Assembly (NCBI GenBank): GCA_013397115.1
Contig: VWZW01006873.1
Coordinates: 316,477 to 380,476 of the forward strand
Reading direction: 5' to 3'
DNA from: Edolisoma coerulescens
Taxonomy: Eukaryota; Chordata; Aves; Passeriformes; Campephagidae
DNA length: 64,000 nt
Shown here: in pieces, positions 50,835-63,475 of the stretch
How positions within the stretch are numbered: position 1 is the stretch's first letter
Layout: every line of letters begins with the position of its first letter
Notes under the pieces: generated by a model
The model's database searches: none
What the model was told of the DNA's origin: nothing
What the model saw: only the letters and a program-made list of their open reading frames with translations
Translations under genes and position numbers: made by a program

Positions 50835-51660
50835 AGGGAGTTAGTCAGACTTCCAAAAAAACATGCAGCTGTCCAGGTTTCAGGCTGTAGGGAGCACCTA
50901 AGCCTTTCACTGGATTGTAGCAGTGACAGAAGTTTTGTCAGATGTTACCAGGAGAATGACCTGCTCAGCCTGGTCGCAGAGCTGTGGGGTGGTGTAAGAA
51001 AGGTTAAGGAGTATTAGAGGTTCAGAAAGGGAGACAGACTGATGGAACCAAGAGGTTTCAGGAGCAGCCAGGAATAGCCACCAAAAAAAAATTCAAGAAC
51101 AAGGGGATCTTCTGTCTGTCCCCCAGCAAGGAGCAGCTACAATTTGTGAAGTAAGGCTCGAATGGAGGGTAGTCTACACTTGGAGTGGCAAACAAATTCC
51201 TTCTTTGCCCACCCCACCAGGTGCCTCTGCACAATAGTTAGAAGGCTTTGTACATGGAAGACCAGCTTAAAGATGGTGAAGGTACAGCTACACCAGAGGT
51301 GTCACCTCAATCAGAAAGGTCAGTCCCTTGTATCAAATATGCTTCCAAGAGGAAGAGGAGATGGGGTATAGTTGTAGATGATTCCCTTCTAAGAGGAACA
51401 GGGAGCCCAATATGACAATCAGGCGCAACCTACAGGGAGGTCTGCTGCTTCCCTCAGACCTGGGATAACGAAATCCCCAGGAAGCTAGGAAGTTATTAAT
51501 ACATGGCTCCACAGCTTGTGTCACCACCAAAATTTTGTGCTTTTGACAATGGAATGGCCTACACAGCACCAGGAATCCTGGCATCAGACAGGACTCCCCT
51601 TGCTCAGGGAGAATGTCTGCACAGGAACTAGCAGGGCTCACTGGCAGAGCTTTAAACTGA
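50835..51660 (+). pseudogene. CR1 ORF1 remnant (RNA-binding/esterase protein)
   Basis: Decayed ORF1, broken by stops and frameshifts. The segment at about 51366-51410 corresponds to the SGNH-type esterase block I (canonical VVGDSLLRGTE; here VVDDSLLRGTG, so the residue before the DS pair is altered). The C terminus ends with the typical ELAGL..RALN. The middle of the esterase domain (between EVCC and the LLASDGxHLSQ-like segment near 51570) is shortened. In intact elements this protein accompanies the LINE RNA; this copy cannot encode it. Confidence 0.75.
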
Positions 51661-52143
51661 ACATGAGCCAGCCATGGGCACTCCCAGCCCAGAAAGCCAA
51701 GTGTGTCTTAGGCTGCATCCAAAGCCCCGTGGGCAGCAGGGGAGGGAGGGAATTCTGCCCCTCTGCTCCACTCTGGTGAGACCCCACCTGCAGAGCTGCC
51801 TCCAGCTCTGGGGTCCCAGCACTGGAAGGAGATGGAGCTGTTGGAGAGAGTCCAGAGGAGGCACCAAGGTGATCAAAGGGATGGAGCACCTTTGCTGTGA
51901 GGAAAGGCTGAGAGAATTGGGATTGTTAAACCTGGAGAAGAGAAAACTTTGGGGTGACCTAATTGTGGCCTTCTAGTACCTGAAGGAAGCTCACAAGAAA
52001 TACGGCAAGAGACTATTCCCAAGAGCATGTAGTGACAGAAAAAGAGGGAATGGCTTCATAATGAAAGAGAGTACGTTTAGATTAGATATTAGGAAGAAAT
52101 TGTTTACTGTGATCGTGGTGAGACCCTGGAATAGGTTGGGTTT
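51661..52143 (+). pseudogene. CR1 ORF2 C-terminal remnant
   Basis: Corresponds to the part of ORF2 after the reverse-transcriptase palm. LVRPHLQSCLQLWG is followed by a frameshift (PSTGRR versus the expected QHWKKDME reading), EERLRELGL, KLWGDLIVAF with a stop, then FRLDIRKK. It ends within the WNRLP-equivalent, with no 3' UTR. Confidence 0.85.
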
Positions 52144-52725
52144 TAGGGCAAATATATTTATTTTTCACATTCTTATATAAAGTCTACTTTCTTACTCATT
52201 GATTTCAGTTTGTCTCCTACTATTTTTAGCATGCATGGTTCTAAGTTGTCCTGAAAGCAAAGTACTATATTCATCTTTCTCAAATGTAAAGCCAGGTAAG
52301 TGCCCTGTGGTGAAAGACAATGTTCCCTGTAGTGATGGACTTACCACACACACACAACCTCCTCAAAGAGCAAAATGAAAAAAGCATTAAGTTTTGAACA
52401 AGTGAATATTATCATTCTCACAAATGTAATGGCCTGAGCTGAATAAAGAATAAAAAGCAAAACTGTTAACTGATAGTCTGATTAATATGTTTTATCAATT
52501 TTCCTTTTGCAGCTTTGGAGAGTCAATATTTTTAAACTATGACTGATCAGTACAATCAGGTGTCCAACACAATAATAATGTTGGTGGTCAAACAATTCTG
52601 AAGCAACTGTCAGGGAGACTCTGAAATTATACTAGTTTCAAAATACGGCTCTATACTCTGTTGAGATTTGTGTCAGCTGGTTCCCTTTAGAAAACTCAAA
52701 GGATTGAGTTCAAACAAAAGACTTG
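52144..52725. other. AT-rich spacer
   Basis: Short (CA)n at about 52343-52357; no other feature. Confidence 0.5.
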
Positions 52726-53090
52726 TAGAATCATAGCATGGTTTGGGGTGGAAGGTATCTTAAGGCTTCTATGCACCCTCATAGAACTGTGTTTAGCATC
52801 ATCTAAAAAGAGGATAAACTCTGCTTCTTTATGCAACAAGACACACAAGTACTTGAAGACTACTATTTTATGCTTAAACCTAAGCACACAGAGTTTGTTA
52901 GATATGAAGGACTGTTTCTTGAGCAGCCCCCATCTCCTCCAGGCAAGAGCAATAGAAGAAAACTGTTCTGGTAGCAGAGTCTGGATGATTAATATAACTA
53001 TATTAATATGGTGTATATGTGTGTGCACGTATATATGCATACATACACCTCACAAACTGCACTGAAAAATTCTGTAATCTTTGTAGAATT
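52726..53090 (-). repeat. Unclassified CR1-tailed interspersed repeat, copy B
   Basis: Inverted partner of 39415-39760. On the minus strand it runs from GCAGTTTGTGAGG through the TA/CA-rich run, the CCAGACTCTGCTACCAGAAC block and the GCTTAGGTTTAAGCATAAAA block. It ends with AGGTATCTT-type sequence whose plus-strand form (GAATCATAGCATGGTTTGG) is a CR1 3' terminus. A CR1 tail joined to a body without CR1 coding sequence suggests a non-autonomous element using CR1 machinery, or a chimeric CR1 copy that was itself amplified. A true CR1 tail begins immediately next to it at about 53083. Confidence 0.8.
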
Positions 53091-53435
53091 GTAGTATCAT
53101 AGAATGGTTCAGGTTGGAAGGGACCTTAAAGATCATCTCATTCCAACCCCTCTGCCAAAGCAGAGACATCTTCCACTGGACCAGGTGGTTCAAAATCCCA
53201 TCCAACCTGGCCTTGAACACTTCCAAGGACCGGGCAGCCACAGTTTCTCTAGTCAGCCTGTTTCAGTGCCTCATCGCCCTCAGAGTAAAGAACTTACTCC
53301 CAATATCCTAATCTACTTTATTTAGGTTTGAAGCCATTTCCCCTTGTCCTGTCACTGTATGCCCTTGCAAAACGTCCCTCTACAGCTTTCTTGAAGATCA
53401 CTTTTGGTACTAGAAGACTTCTTTAAGCTTTTTAT
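53083..53435 (-). mobile_element. CR1 LINE 3' end, minus strand
   Basis: Textbook avian CR1 terminus in reverse complement: TCATAGAATGGTTCAGGTTG, GGACCTTAAAGATCATCTC, CTGGCCTTGAACACTTCC, TTCTCTAGTCAGCCTGTT and CCCCTTGTCCTGTCACTG, with fading similarity through the TACTAGAAGACTTC region. The best preserved CR1 tail of the window. Confidence 0.96.
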
Positions 53436-56400
53436 AGTCAGAGAAAGTCTTCATTTTTGCCTACCTTTTCACTTTTAGGATCAAGATCTACATCATTCAC
53501 ATGTATAGGTTCTCTAATTATTACTGCCTAAAAAAGTAGGTAAGGTAAAATTGTAGGACAATTTTGAGTGTGTTAAGGACTAGTAAAAAACCCCCACTTC
53601 TACCATGTAGCTAATTATGCAAGAACATGTTTTCTTTGAGGTGGCTTGATTTTGTTCTTATAAAATCTCTTAAGTTAAAACAATGCAAGAATAAAACCTA
53701 ATAAAAACTGCCAGGTATTTCTGATATTTCCATCATTTTGACATAAGCTTGAAACAAAAAAAGGATGAAGGTAACATTGTGATGACAAATCACACTTCTA
53801 TTTTAATTAGGATTTTATGATCAATAATTATATTGTGATATTTAAGGGACTGGGGCTGAACTGAATCCTGAGAATTAATCAAATAAGCTTTAATGGGATG
53901 CGAAGAAATGAAAGAACTTGTAAAGAAAGTAGTGGAAATCTTAACAGAAAACTATTTCAATGTTATGGTTTTGCTTCTAAGACCCTCTCTGAATCCTCAT
54001 ATTTAATGTGCTGCAACTCCAGCTACAAATTTTGATTCTGAGCTTCTTAATATACTCTCTATACTTATAACTGTCTTCTGAAGCTAGTCAAAACCAGAAA
54101 GGTTATTTCAGATACACAGAGAACTCTATCCTGATTTACCCTTTGGCTTTAAACTTCTTCCTGTATAATGCAGAGAGGTTCTAAATAAATAACCTAAAAA
54201 TACCTGTTTTTCTATGCTAACTTCAAGCCTTGATTCTCAGGATAAACTCTGAAACACAACGTGCACATATGTGTGGAAGCACACACAGGTAGGCTGTTTT
54301 CTGCCTGAAATTTCCCTTGTACTGAAACAGCGACTCCAAGTTTGTGGGGCCAAGCTTAAGTTAGAGTTTCACTCCATGTGTTTTTAAGCCCTCACGGATA
54401 CCTTTAAGCTGGTCTATCTTCAGAGACAGTGATATCACCATGGGAAATGGCTTATATGCATATACTGGCATCTGTATCAATTCTCAAAACTGACAGCTGT
54501 TATGTAAGAGTGGATGATTTTTTTTCAAAGCTTGTTCATTTAATTAAAAATAAAATCATCCCACTTATCCTTGAGCAACACAATTATTTGGTTATAGAGC
54601 TTGTATGCACCTGAAACAAAACCAGATAGAATCCTTCATTTAAAGATCATTCAGCAACTGATTTCAACCCTTAAAGTTTTACTTAAAGAATGAAAAAAAA
54701 ATCAGAATCTTTGTTGGTCTCATTTAGTAGTGGTTGGGACTAAAATTATTAGTACTAAATAATTCTGTACACACACGCACATAAAACAATGTCACATTTT
54801 CAATCAGTGGAAGAAAGGTGATTGGGCAATCGTGGAAGAATCTGATTTCATGCTATTTTCTGCACAGTTTTTCAGTCTGTATTGATTATGCTATATATGT
54901 TTTTTCAGGAACCAGTAAATTAAGCCAGTCAAGTCTTTTGAACCCCAGAAGGCTCCTGAAGTAAAGCAGAATGCTGAGTTTCTACCTAGTCCTATAAACA
55001 GTTCCTGAAAGCAAGCACTACACATTGCGATATGTATCCACCTCCTCGCCTTGTTAGCTCTTTTGAGGAGTGTTTTTCACTTCTGACCTACAGTCGGTCT
55101 CTTGTTGGAGCACTGCATGCAACTTCTTCCCACTGTTTTAATATTTTATCCTCATGGATATGTGTGTGCGTCGCAAAGTAACTTTAAGTCAACAGATGGG
55201 CAGACAGTCTTATATTTTTGAAATAGGTATATTTGTGTTGAAGACTTGCACAGTCTCACCTCACTTATCCAACCTACTTGCTATCTTCCTATATGTACAT
55301 ATTATATAAAAAATTAAGAAAAAATTGTTCTGTCTGTGAAATCAAGACAACTGTCTTAAGTTTTGCAGTAAGAATTTCCAAAAATTAAAAACTTATAAAA
55401 ATAGATTGGCTCAACTTTAAATAGTTTGTTCTTCAGCCTTCAATATATTTATTTTTAAGTGGTTTATAAATTAGATTACAGAATTACATAATGAAAAGTA
55501 TTTTGGAGCAGAAAGAAACCTATAATATAATTTGATCAGTATTGTTCTGTTTTAAATATTTCACATATGAAAGAAACATACACCTACCATAATATAAAGG
55601 GGAATGAAGCTCTATGTGGATCAGTGGACACAGTATCACAAGAAGTGACTAATTTTTCAACATAGAATGATAAAAAAAGAAGTCTTACATGTACTACCTA
55701 AAATATCACAACATTGTTAATACAGAATGCTCTTGAAACACAAAGTGTTTGAAACTGCAGACAAATAGACAAACACTTGTCAAATGTGGGAAAGGTTAGA
55801 GTAAGACATACAAAATCATTGTTTTTCTATTCATAGGAGCTTTAAAATTATATACAGAGATAGGAAAACAACCGCCTTACTAGAAGCCTTCAACCATAGC
55901 TAAGATCGCCACTGAAAAGATAATTCAATATAAAATGAGTAATTCTACTCACAGCAGGATTCTACATAGAAAACTCCAACAAATCTTCCATCTCAGCGTG
56001 TCAGTTTGGCATCTGCAATATATAGGTTTTGGATGGCAGCTGGTATGAACGACATTTTGGTACCAAACCATAGTCATGGTCTTAGAATTTGAACAAATTC
56101 TTAGTCGTTCTAACAACAACGTAAAATATTAGCCCTTTGGCAGTAGATTTTTACCCAGTAGTTATTCTTTATAGTTTTCCATAATATACATTAAAAATAT
56201 TCTTTTCATAATTTCTACACTGAATAATAGTTGATTATGCTGTGAATGAAAAAAAAAATTATTTATGAAAAAAAAAGTCAGAAGATTCGCAGTCCATTGA
56301 TTTGGCCATCCTCTGACTTCAAGTTATAAAGTGTGCCTGTTGCACTTAAAGTTTCCAAAAAAAATTGCAAAATATGTTAATACAATTTTTTAAAAAGCCT

Positions 56401-59320
56401 TTATCAAGTTTATTATTCTATATATAGAAATAGCTGTATTAATCTGACGAATAAAATTCTTTTAAAAATTTCTGACTGAAAAACCACATTAGTATTAACT
56501 CCTAACTTAAAGTATCTGTGCTGAACAAATTGTTTACTCAAAATTCCATACACATAAGTCCCTCCAGAAAACGAGAATGGCATGAAAAAGGCATGAAACT
56601 AGTCATTATCTTTAGAAATCAACAACTTCTTTTTGATCCAGAGGTCAGATACCACACTTTGCAGGTGATTGTGGAAAGCCACTCACAATGTTTGTATTTT
56701 TAATTTGAAGGGACTAAACTATTAGTCTACCTAATACAGCATCTGCAATAATTTATTTAAATATAGACTTAGCTGGTAATTATTCAGACTAAAATCCAAC
56801 ATTAAACTTGTTAAGCTAACGTCTAATATTTTCAAGGGTGATCTTCAAAAGGAACCTGGATTCCCTTTTCCTACAGTTTAGAAATTAAAACCAAGACTAC
56901 TTTAATCAGATAGTGTAAGTGCATAGGAAAAAAGAAGTGTATAATCTTTTTTTTCAAGGATGCTTCTTAAAAGTGCAATTTAGTTTTAGAAATTTAGAAA
57001 AATAGGGGTAAAATAAACATTCATTCTTTTTTTTGCTATTTTGAATGTTCTTGTAAATGTTACTCTCATTGAGACCTGAAACTTTAAAAATTTTTGTTGC
57101 TCAAAAATATTTCTACTTTTTCTTAAAGTAGTGTGAACACACACCCACACAGACAAATGTATGTAAATCAAAATCAAAATTAAAAAAAAACAACCTTGCA
57201 TGGCAAAAAAATATCTGTTCACTCTCAGGGTATCTCTGCATATTTTATGCTTATCTGCTCTACTCATGCTTTTCTACAGAGAGAGCTCTATTAATTCATC
57301 AAATGAAAAAAGGAAAAAAACACTTAGTCTGACATTATGACAGACCCAATTATAGTAAGACTGAGAAATATATGAAAAGCATCAGTGCAGTAATTAAAAC
57401 TTCATTCTTTCTAATTAGTTTTGGATTTGATCAACCAGTAAGATGTGGAAGTAGACTACTAAAGAAGGGTTAAAATATCCTAGCAGGATTTAGCAATTAT
57501 AGATATTGATTACTTTTAGACTCTGTTGAGCCAATAGGATAAGAAAAGCCCACTTGCCTGTTTGGTCCTTATATTTCTCTCAAGATTGATGAGTTAATAA
57601 ACAGGGAGCAAGCATTCACATAAATTCAACATCTGTAATATTCGTCACCTCTGAATTACTTGGATGAGAGGAACATCTTTTATGTGAAATCACCAGAGAG
57701 GACCTAGCAGACTTGATCTGCAACCTGTACTCTTTCCTGTGATTAATAGTGTTGATGTTTAAAGAGGTAACACCATTAGGCAAAAACTCAGAAAAAAGAA
57801 ACTATGTTCCTTCAAGTGGGACCTCCTGCCATGCTCTGATGTTTTCCCCTGTTTGTAAAAGGCATCTTCCTCATGTATTAAGGTCTGGTGTGTCATTTTC
57901 TGCCTACACTATCTTAAATAAATCCACCCACATCCACGCTTTCTAATATAACTTACGGTTTTTCTTGTGTCTTTTTAAAAATATATACAAATTTAATAAA
58001 GAAACAAAAATATGTATTTATTTAATTATAAAAATAATTAATAACTTGAAAATGAGGGCAAGAATTTGGAAGTATTTCAAATTATCTTTACTTACAAAAC
58101 TTTTTATACCAAAAGTGGTTTTGGATCAGCTGTGCTCTAGAGTGGAGGAAAAGATAAATATGAAAGATAATATGGGATGGGTTTCATTTATAGGAGTGTT
58201 GTGAATAAGTTAGCACAGGAAAAAACTATGGAGGACAAAAATTCTCATTTAACGAAGACCACACTATTTATGGTATTTAGATGAAGCCAATGCTAATAAA
58301 GTGTGCAATATGAGTGAAGTCACATAAGCACTCTTAAGTTTTCTGTGTAGCTACACTATTTAGTAAACACACATTGCTAAGGGTATTTTGTGGCCCCAAG
58401 TTAGGTTACATTGCCACGCCTCTGGATTCTTTCAATTTTCTTCTTTCTGTATCACTGTTGAATTTTATTCCCCTGATCCTCTACCAAATTCAACTGTGTG
58501 AATCCTTGAAGAAATATACTCCATCTTTCTTCCTTTCTACATTCACTCCAATTCATACAAGCACATCATATTTTCTCTTCTTTTTCTTCTAGACAGCAAA
58601 TAAATTTAAACATAAAATTTTTCACAACAAATTACTCTTTTTTGCATTCTTTGATTTTTTGGTTCATAGGTAGGAATTATTCCTTCAAATTTTCTGTAAT
58701 AGAGGCTCTTTTTTCATCTGTTTTTCTCCACATGAGGTCAGATTTCACATTTGTTAAAATGCCATTTTAAAATGGTTATTGCCTTTTAAATGTCACACTG
58801 ACAATGAAGTGAATCTGCACTTAGAGAAAAATGTTGGCCCTCTATTTTGTCAGGAAGCAGAGAGCACGCAGAGAGGAGGCAGCTGTAGACCTCAGTCCAA
58901 ATGAGCAGAATGAAAAAAATATTACTTTCTCAAGTTGCCATTTTTCTAAACGATAGTCCATAATCTTAATTCCATTGACCTTTGTGGTTTGTAGAGATGT
59001 TTTGAAAGATGGTGGGGTTTTGCTGGATTTTATTTGACTGACACAGATGAACATATTTTCAGGTGAGAAAACCATTGAAAAATATGGTTAGTAGCAGGCT
59101 TCATAAAAGTTGACTAAAAAATTAAAGTACTGGTTTCCCACACATTAAAAAATAATCAATATATTTCCAATTTGAGAATATTTTGCATAAAGTTTTAAAT
59201 GCTCAATACATATATTTTAAATATTTTCAAAACAGGAACACCATCAATTAAAACACAAACAAAAAAGAATGATCTCTTATTTTGAAATGTACATTTCATA
59301 TCCTAAATAAATAGAATACA
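53436..59320. other. Long AT-rich non-coding stretch
   Basis: Nothing classifiable. One plus-strand frame at about 57742-57850 sits behind a weak acceptor and would be in phase 1, but the splice signals are poor and I do not call it. Confidence 0.5.
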
Positions 59321-59455
59321 AACAAACAAACCAACCCAAAACAACACCCCAAAAAAATACCCCTTCCCCAAAATACCAAACTCAAACAAACAACAAAACA
59401 ATCAAAACCAACAACCTCCAAAACCAAATAAACAGGCAAACAAACAAAATCCAAG
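59321..59455. repeat. A/C-rich low-complexity tract
   Basis: About 135 bp of A and C with AAACAAACAAAC, CCAACCC, CCCCAAAAAAA and AAACCAACAACC units on the plus strand; very few G or T. Confidence 0.9.
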
Positions 59456-62400
59456 GAGATTAACTGTAAGGAAAACACAGGAATACAATAGAAAATTTTA
59501 CTACAAGGAATTTTTTTTTTCCTGGAAATTATTAAATTTATTATAGAACAAACATGTTTTCTGTCCTTTGATATTTGAGAATACATATGAGTCTTCTGTG
59601 AAATTTAGAGTAACATGTAATTGTTTATGCCATTCTACTCCACAAATAGTAGTGGCCAGATAAAACTTAATGTACATATCAAGCACAAGAAAATTATTTT
59701 CAAGACCACCTAGTTTTAAAATTTAATTTTAATGACATAAAAAGTCAGTCAACTGATGTGAATTTCTGAAATTTATTTCTGTATTTAGAAGGATATCTTG
59801 TAGATTTTAGGACTAGAAAAATTCTATTCTTTACATGATGAAAATATCTAAAACTTCCTAGATGTGTTAAATAATCTGTCAGATTATGGCACACTTTCTT
59901 CTGCGACAGAGATCTAATAGGCTAATCTAACAAATAAGCTTGTATTAGCCACAGGTTAAAAAAAAACTTCATCATACTTTTCTCTTTTTAAAGTATCAGA
60001 ATACTGATTTTTCCAGCTACTTAATTACTTGACAAATAGTACCTTTTCTACATATTAGATGTTGTGTCAGATGCGTAGTCTAACTCTGTAAATCATAGAC
60101 AGAGGAAATCCCATGAAATGGTATTTAAGTACTGCCTATGACACAATGTTAACATTTCGGAGTTTCTTACCTAGAGGATCATGACTTGGCCTTCATTAGC
60201 TCTATGCCTTGGGGTTTTTTCCATTTCACTCATAGCTCCTTCCCCATTTCTTCACAAGCCAGTCCTTTGACAAATTTTGTCTAGACTACCATTCTCACAA
60301 AGAACTACCCAGAAATATTTCACCAAAGCAGCAGGCCTTGAATTGGCATTGATCCCTGGTCACCTGTAGGCTATTTGCATTGTCCTTTGATAACCATCCT
60401 TGATCTTTATTTTGAGGCTTGGCACTAAACTTTGTGTTATTCTTTGTATCATGCCATAAAATCTCCTCATAAAATTGGCAGAACATAAAAAGTATTCTTT
60501 ATAGCAAAAGAAACCATAGGAAAAGGAAACAACAATTCTGATTAATCCTCAAGTCCACCAACAATATTCAAGGACTAAAGGGAGAACAGGAATCCTCATG
60601 CTGTGACACTGTTTAAGTAAGATGCCTGAACAGCAGAACAGCCTGTTAGCAGAATAGCCTAAACTAGCAGATTGTTACCACACTGCTGTGATGATCCCTG
60701 TACCACTTGTGCCACCGGAACTAAATCTTTCCTGAGTTTCTACAAAAAATTTTGTGATGTAATGCAGTTGGAGTTTGGGTATTTTTGTGTGACTTCAAGT
60801 ATACCTATTAGGCAATATATGTCTATTTTCATCTCATGAAGAAAAAATAAAAAGTCTTGTATTTCAAGGAAATATGAACAAAAGAAATGTTGATAACAGA
60901 AATCAGTTAGTGTTTCATGATTTCAGCCCCACAGAGACACATCACTGAATTTTCTTTGGTCTCCATTTATGAATTTCTTATGCTCTCCATCTCTCTCTGA
61001 CTAGCATTATGAAGTGTTTAAGTGCCTGATGTTATGTTGACTCAGTTGATTTTCTGGACACAGGGTTGTGGAAGGGGGATACAGATGCCAACAGAAACCT
61101 GACAAAGTCATTATTCAACAGTGTGTGTTGTCAGCAAATTTCCAGGTGGTGAGTCAAATATTTCAAAATATTTGTTTACAAGTGTATATGAAAAAATGCT
61201 CAGCTGTATGGTTTCAGGCCTTTTCACTCTACTGAGTATGCCATGTATGATATATGTCTAGGCAGATTTTTTTGTGCTTTGGAGTATCTACTTAGAAACT
61301 TTTTTGAAAAGTATTAATGTGATCCCATTTCAAGAAATTATATTCCAGCTCTAGCAACAACTGTGAGCTCAAAATGTTTACCTCTTCTTGTTGAGGATGA
61401 AGAGGTGACTTACCATGGAGTACCTGCCTAGAGAGAGAGATCTGGATGTGTCTCTCTTTAATTGTACTTTAATTTTGTTTGCTGTCTTTAATTCAGCAAA
61501 CAAAAGCATCCTATTTTCCAAGAAGGAGGAATTAGAAAATTCAATTAGAAAAGAAACATTCATTTTTAGCAATAGGAGCAACCAATCAATGTAATAACTT
61601 ACCTTGGGATCTGGGGCATTTTTGATACCTCTAAATCAAGATTGTCTATCATTATAAATTTCATTCAATCACAAGGCAAAGACTGTTATAAAACTACTTG
61701 TTAAATTGTATGAATACTATTATGGAGCTGACAAAACTGATAGAGAAAGACTTGTGTATTTGCGATTCCATTGTATGCCAATAAAGAATGGAAAAGACTG
61801 CTAGGTTGGGGAGAAAGTGTCTTGTATAATTTTTAAGTACACTCAAATTTAATAAACAAGCCACCTGTCTTTTCCTATCGATTCCATGTACAGAGCTATT
61901 TGCTACTATGAATCTGGATAAAAGGTGTTGTTGTTAAATTATTTGCTGGATGCTTCTTCAAAATGCAGTTTAGCTTAAAATTGTCTTCTTAGCCAAAACT
62001 GTAGACAGCATACAATAGCTCATGTCATGTTTGTCATCGGCTTTTTCAGTTAAATGCTCATGCTGCTGTTTCTTGAAAATAACTTTAAAATATTGCAATA
62101 GAATATACAAAGAACAAAGAGAGTTATATCAACTTTTAAGTGTGCCTGTGGTGGAAATCTGTCTGTAACCTGGGTAATACACTCAGGTTTTTTCAGATAT
62201 CACCAATAAACTTAGAAAGAAGTAGAGTTTATTGAACATCTAATTAAAGCAGCCGCAACAGGGAAACAATCATCATGCTGATAAGGTGAAAAGGAGGAAG
62301 TTTAGTTAAAATACAAATATATTCATTTTCCCCCACGATTAGTCAATATTTGGAATTCTTTAGCCCAAGAAGAATAAGCTGACTCAGGCTCACTGTGATG

Positions 62401-62879
62401 AATCTGTCTTATTTCTACTGAAGCTGAAGTCATGGAGGAAGACAATAATCCGGATCATGAAAGTTCATCTCATAGAAACAAGTTATTATAACAGTCAGTT
62501 CACAAAACTTTTCAGTAATTTTCAAGAACTCAGAATTTTCAGAACTGGTTGTCAGTAAAGTATTGACAACCTATGTAAAGGTTGTCAGTTGTTTCTTACA
62601 AAGGAAAGTCCTGTGTAAAGAATACAGCTTAACATAACAGCGTAATGTCATGATAACAAAGTACTTTCATTTCCCTTTAACAATTTGATCTCTTTCAAGT
62701 TTAAGGCTGGTTAACGGTTAGGACATGGAGTGGGGTGGGAGAGCCAGAGGGATGAAGAGGATGGGAATGGGGAAAGGTTTGCTCTCAGGGCCTGCACTTT
62801 TTTGAACATGTTTTATGCCAATGGGCATAAGTAATGAGAGTATGAGAAACTATAATCAAACCACTTCTAGTGGACATCA
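59456..62879. other. AT-rich non-coding stretch
   Basis: No gene or transposon recognised. The last 180 bases (from about 62700) become markedly G-richer (TGGAGTGGGGTGGGAGAG) as the CpG-rich patch is approached. Confidence 0.5.
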
Positions 62880-63475
62880 GTGGACAGGTCCGTGGTGGTG
62901 CTCCAGCCCCACGACCTGTGGCCAGCCCCTGTCANNNNNNNNNNNNNNNNNNNNNNNNNNNNNNNNNNNNNNNNNNNNNNNNNNNNNNNNNNNNNNNNNN
63001 NNNNNNNNNNNNNNNNNNNNNNNNNNNNNNNNNNNNNNNNNNNNNNNNNNNNNNNNNNNNNNNNNNNNNNNNNNNNNNNNNNNNNNNNNNNNNNNNNNNN
63101 NNNNNNNNNNNNNNNNNNNNNNNNNNNNNNNNNNNNNNNNNNNNNNNNNNNNNNNNNNNNNNNNNNNNNNNNNNNNNNNNNNNNNNNNNNNNNNNNNNNN
63201 NNNNNNNNNNNNNNNNNNNNNNNNNNNNNNNNNNNNNNNNNNNNNNNNNNNNNNNNNNNNNNNNNNNNNNNNNNNNNNNNNNNNNNNNNNNNNNNNNNNN
63301 NNNNNNNNNNNNGCTTGACAGCCTGCTTGCCAGGCACCTTTGTGGCAGGCTTCCCACAGCAGGAAGCGGCTCTGCCGACGAGATCCGCCGGGAGGTTTGG
63401 AGCCTGGACAGTCCTTCCTCTCCCTGGCTGCTTTTCTCCTGCGAGTTAACGGGCTGACCGCAAGGGGTCAAGCGC
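62880..63475. promoter_or_regulatory. CpG-rich patch interrupted by an assembly gap
   Basis: Right of the gap, 63313-63475 holds about nine CpG dinucleotides in some 160 bp (for example GCCGACGAGATCCGCCGGG and GACCGCAAGG). CpG is otherwise rare in the window. The left flank (62880-62934) is also GC-rich with two CpGs. The gap is about 378 n and probably conceals more GC-rich sequence. This fits a CpG-island promoter, a first exon, or a GC-rich retroviral segment; the sequence alone does not choose between them. Confidence 0.4.
62935..63312. other. Assembly gap (about 378 n)
   Basis: Run of n. All reading frames drawn across it are artefacts. Confidence 1.

Larger units (their letters stand above)
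50835..52143 (+). mobile_element. CR1 LINE with ORF1 fused to end of ORF2
   Basis: About 1.3 kb of CR1 in which the first half is ORF1 and the second half the end of ORF2. The ORF1 part contains the variable region (PSKEQLQ; PPHQVPLHN), the esterase-type start IVVDDSLLRGTGSPI, EVCC, and the ORF1 C terminus SAQELAGLTGRALN with its stop ending at 51660. Directly afterwards comes ORF2 C-terminal sequence (SRGGREGILPLCS frame, LVRPHLQSCLQLWG, EERLRELGLLNLEKRK, FRLDIRKKLF, WNRLG). The endonuclease and nearly all of the reverse transcriptase are absent. Similarity stops at about 52143 without the usual 3' tail. Retention of the 5' half is unusual, since most CR1 copies keep only the 3' end. Confidence 0.9.

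Noticed and set aside
57742..57850. Possible third exon in phase 1 on the plus strand
   Set aside because: The acceptor has a poor pyrimidine tract and the donor (GTAAAA after TTT) is weak; no convincing peptide.
62815..63471. Frames of 150-195 codons on both strands
   Set aside because: They exist only because the n gap contains no stop codons.
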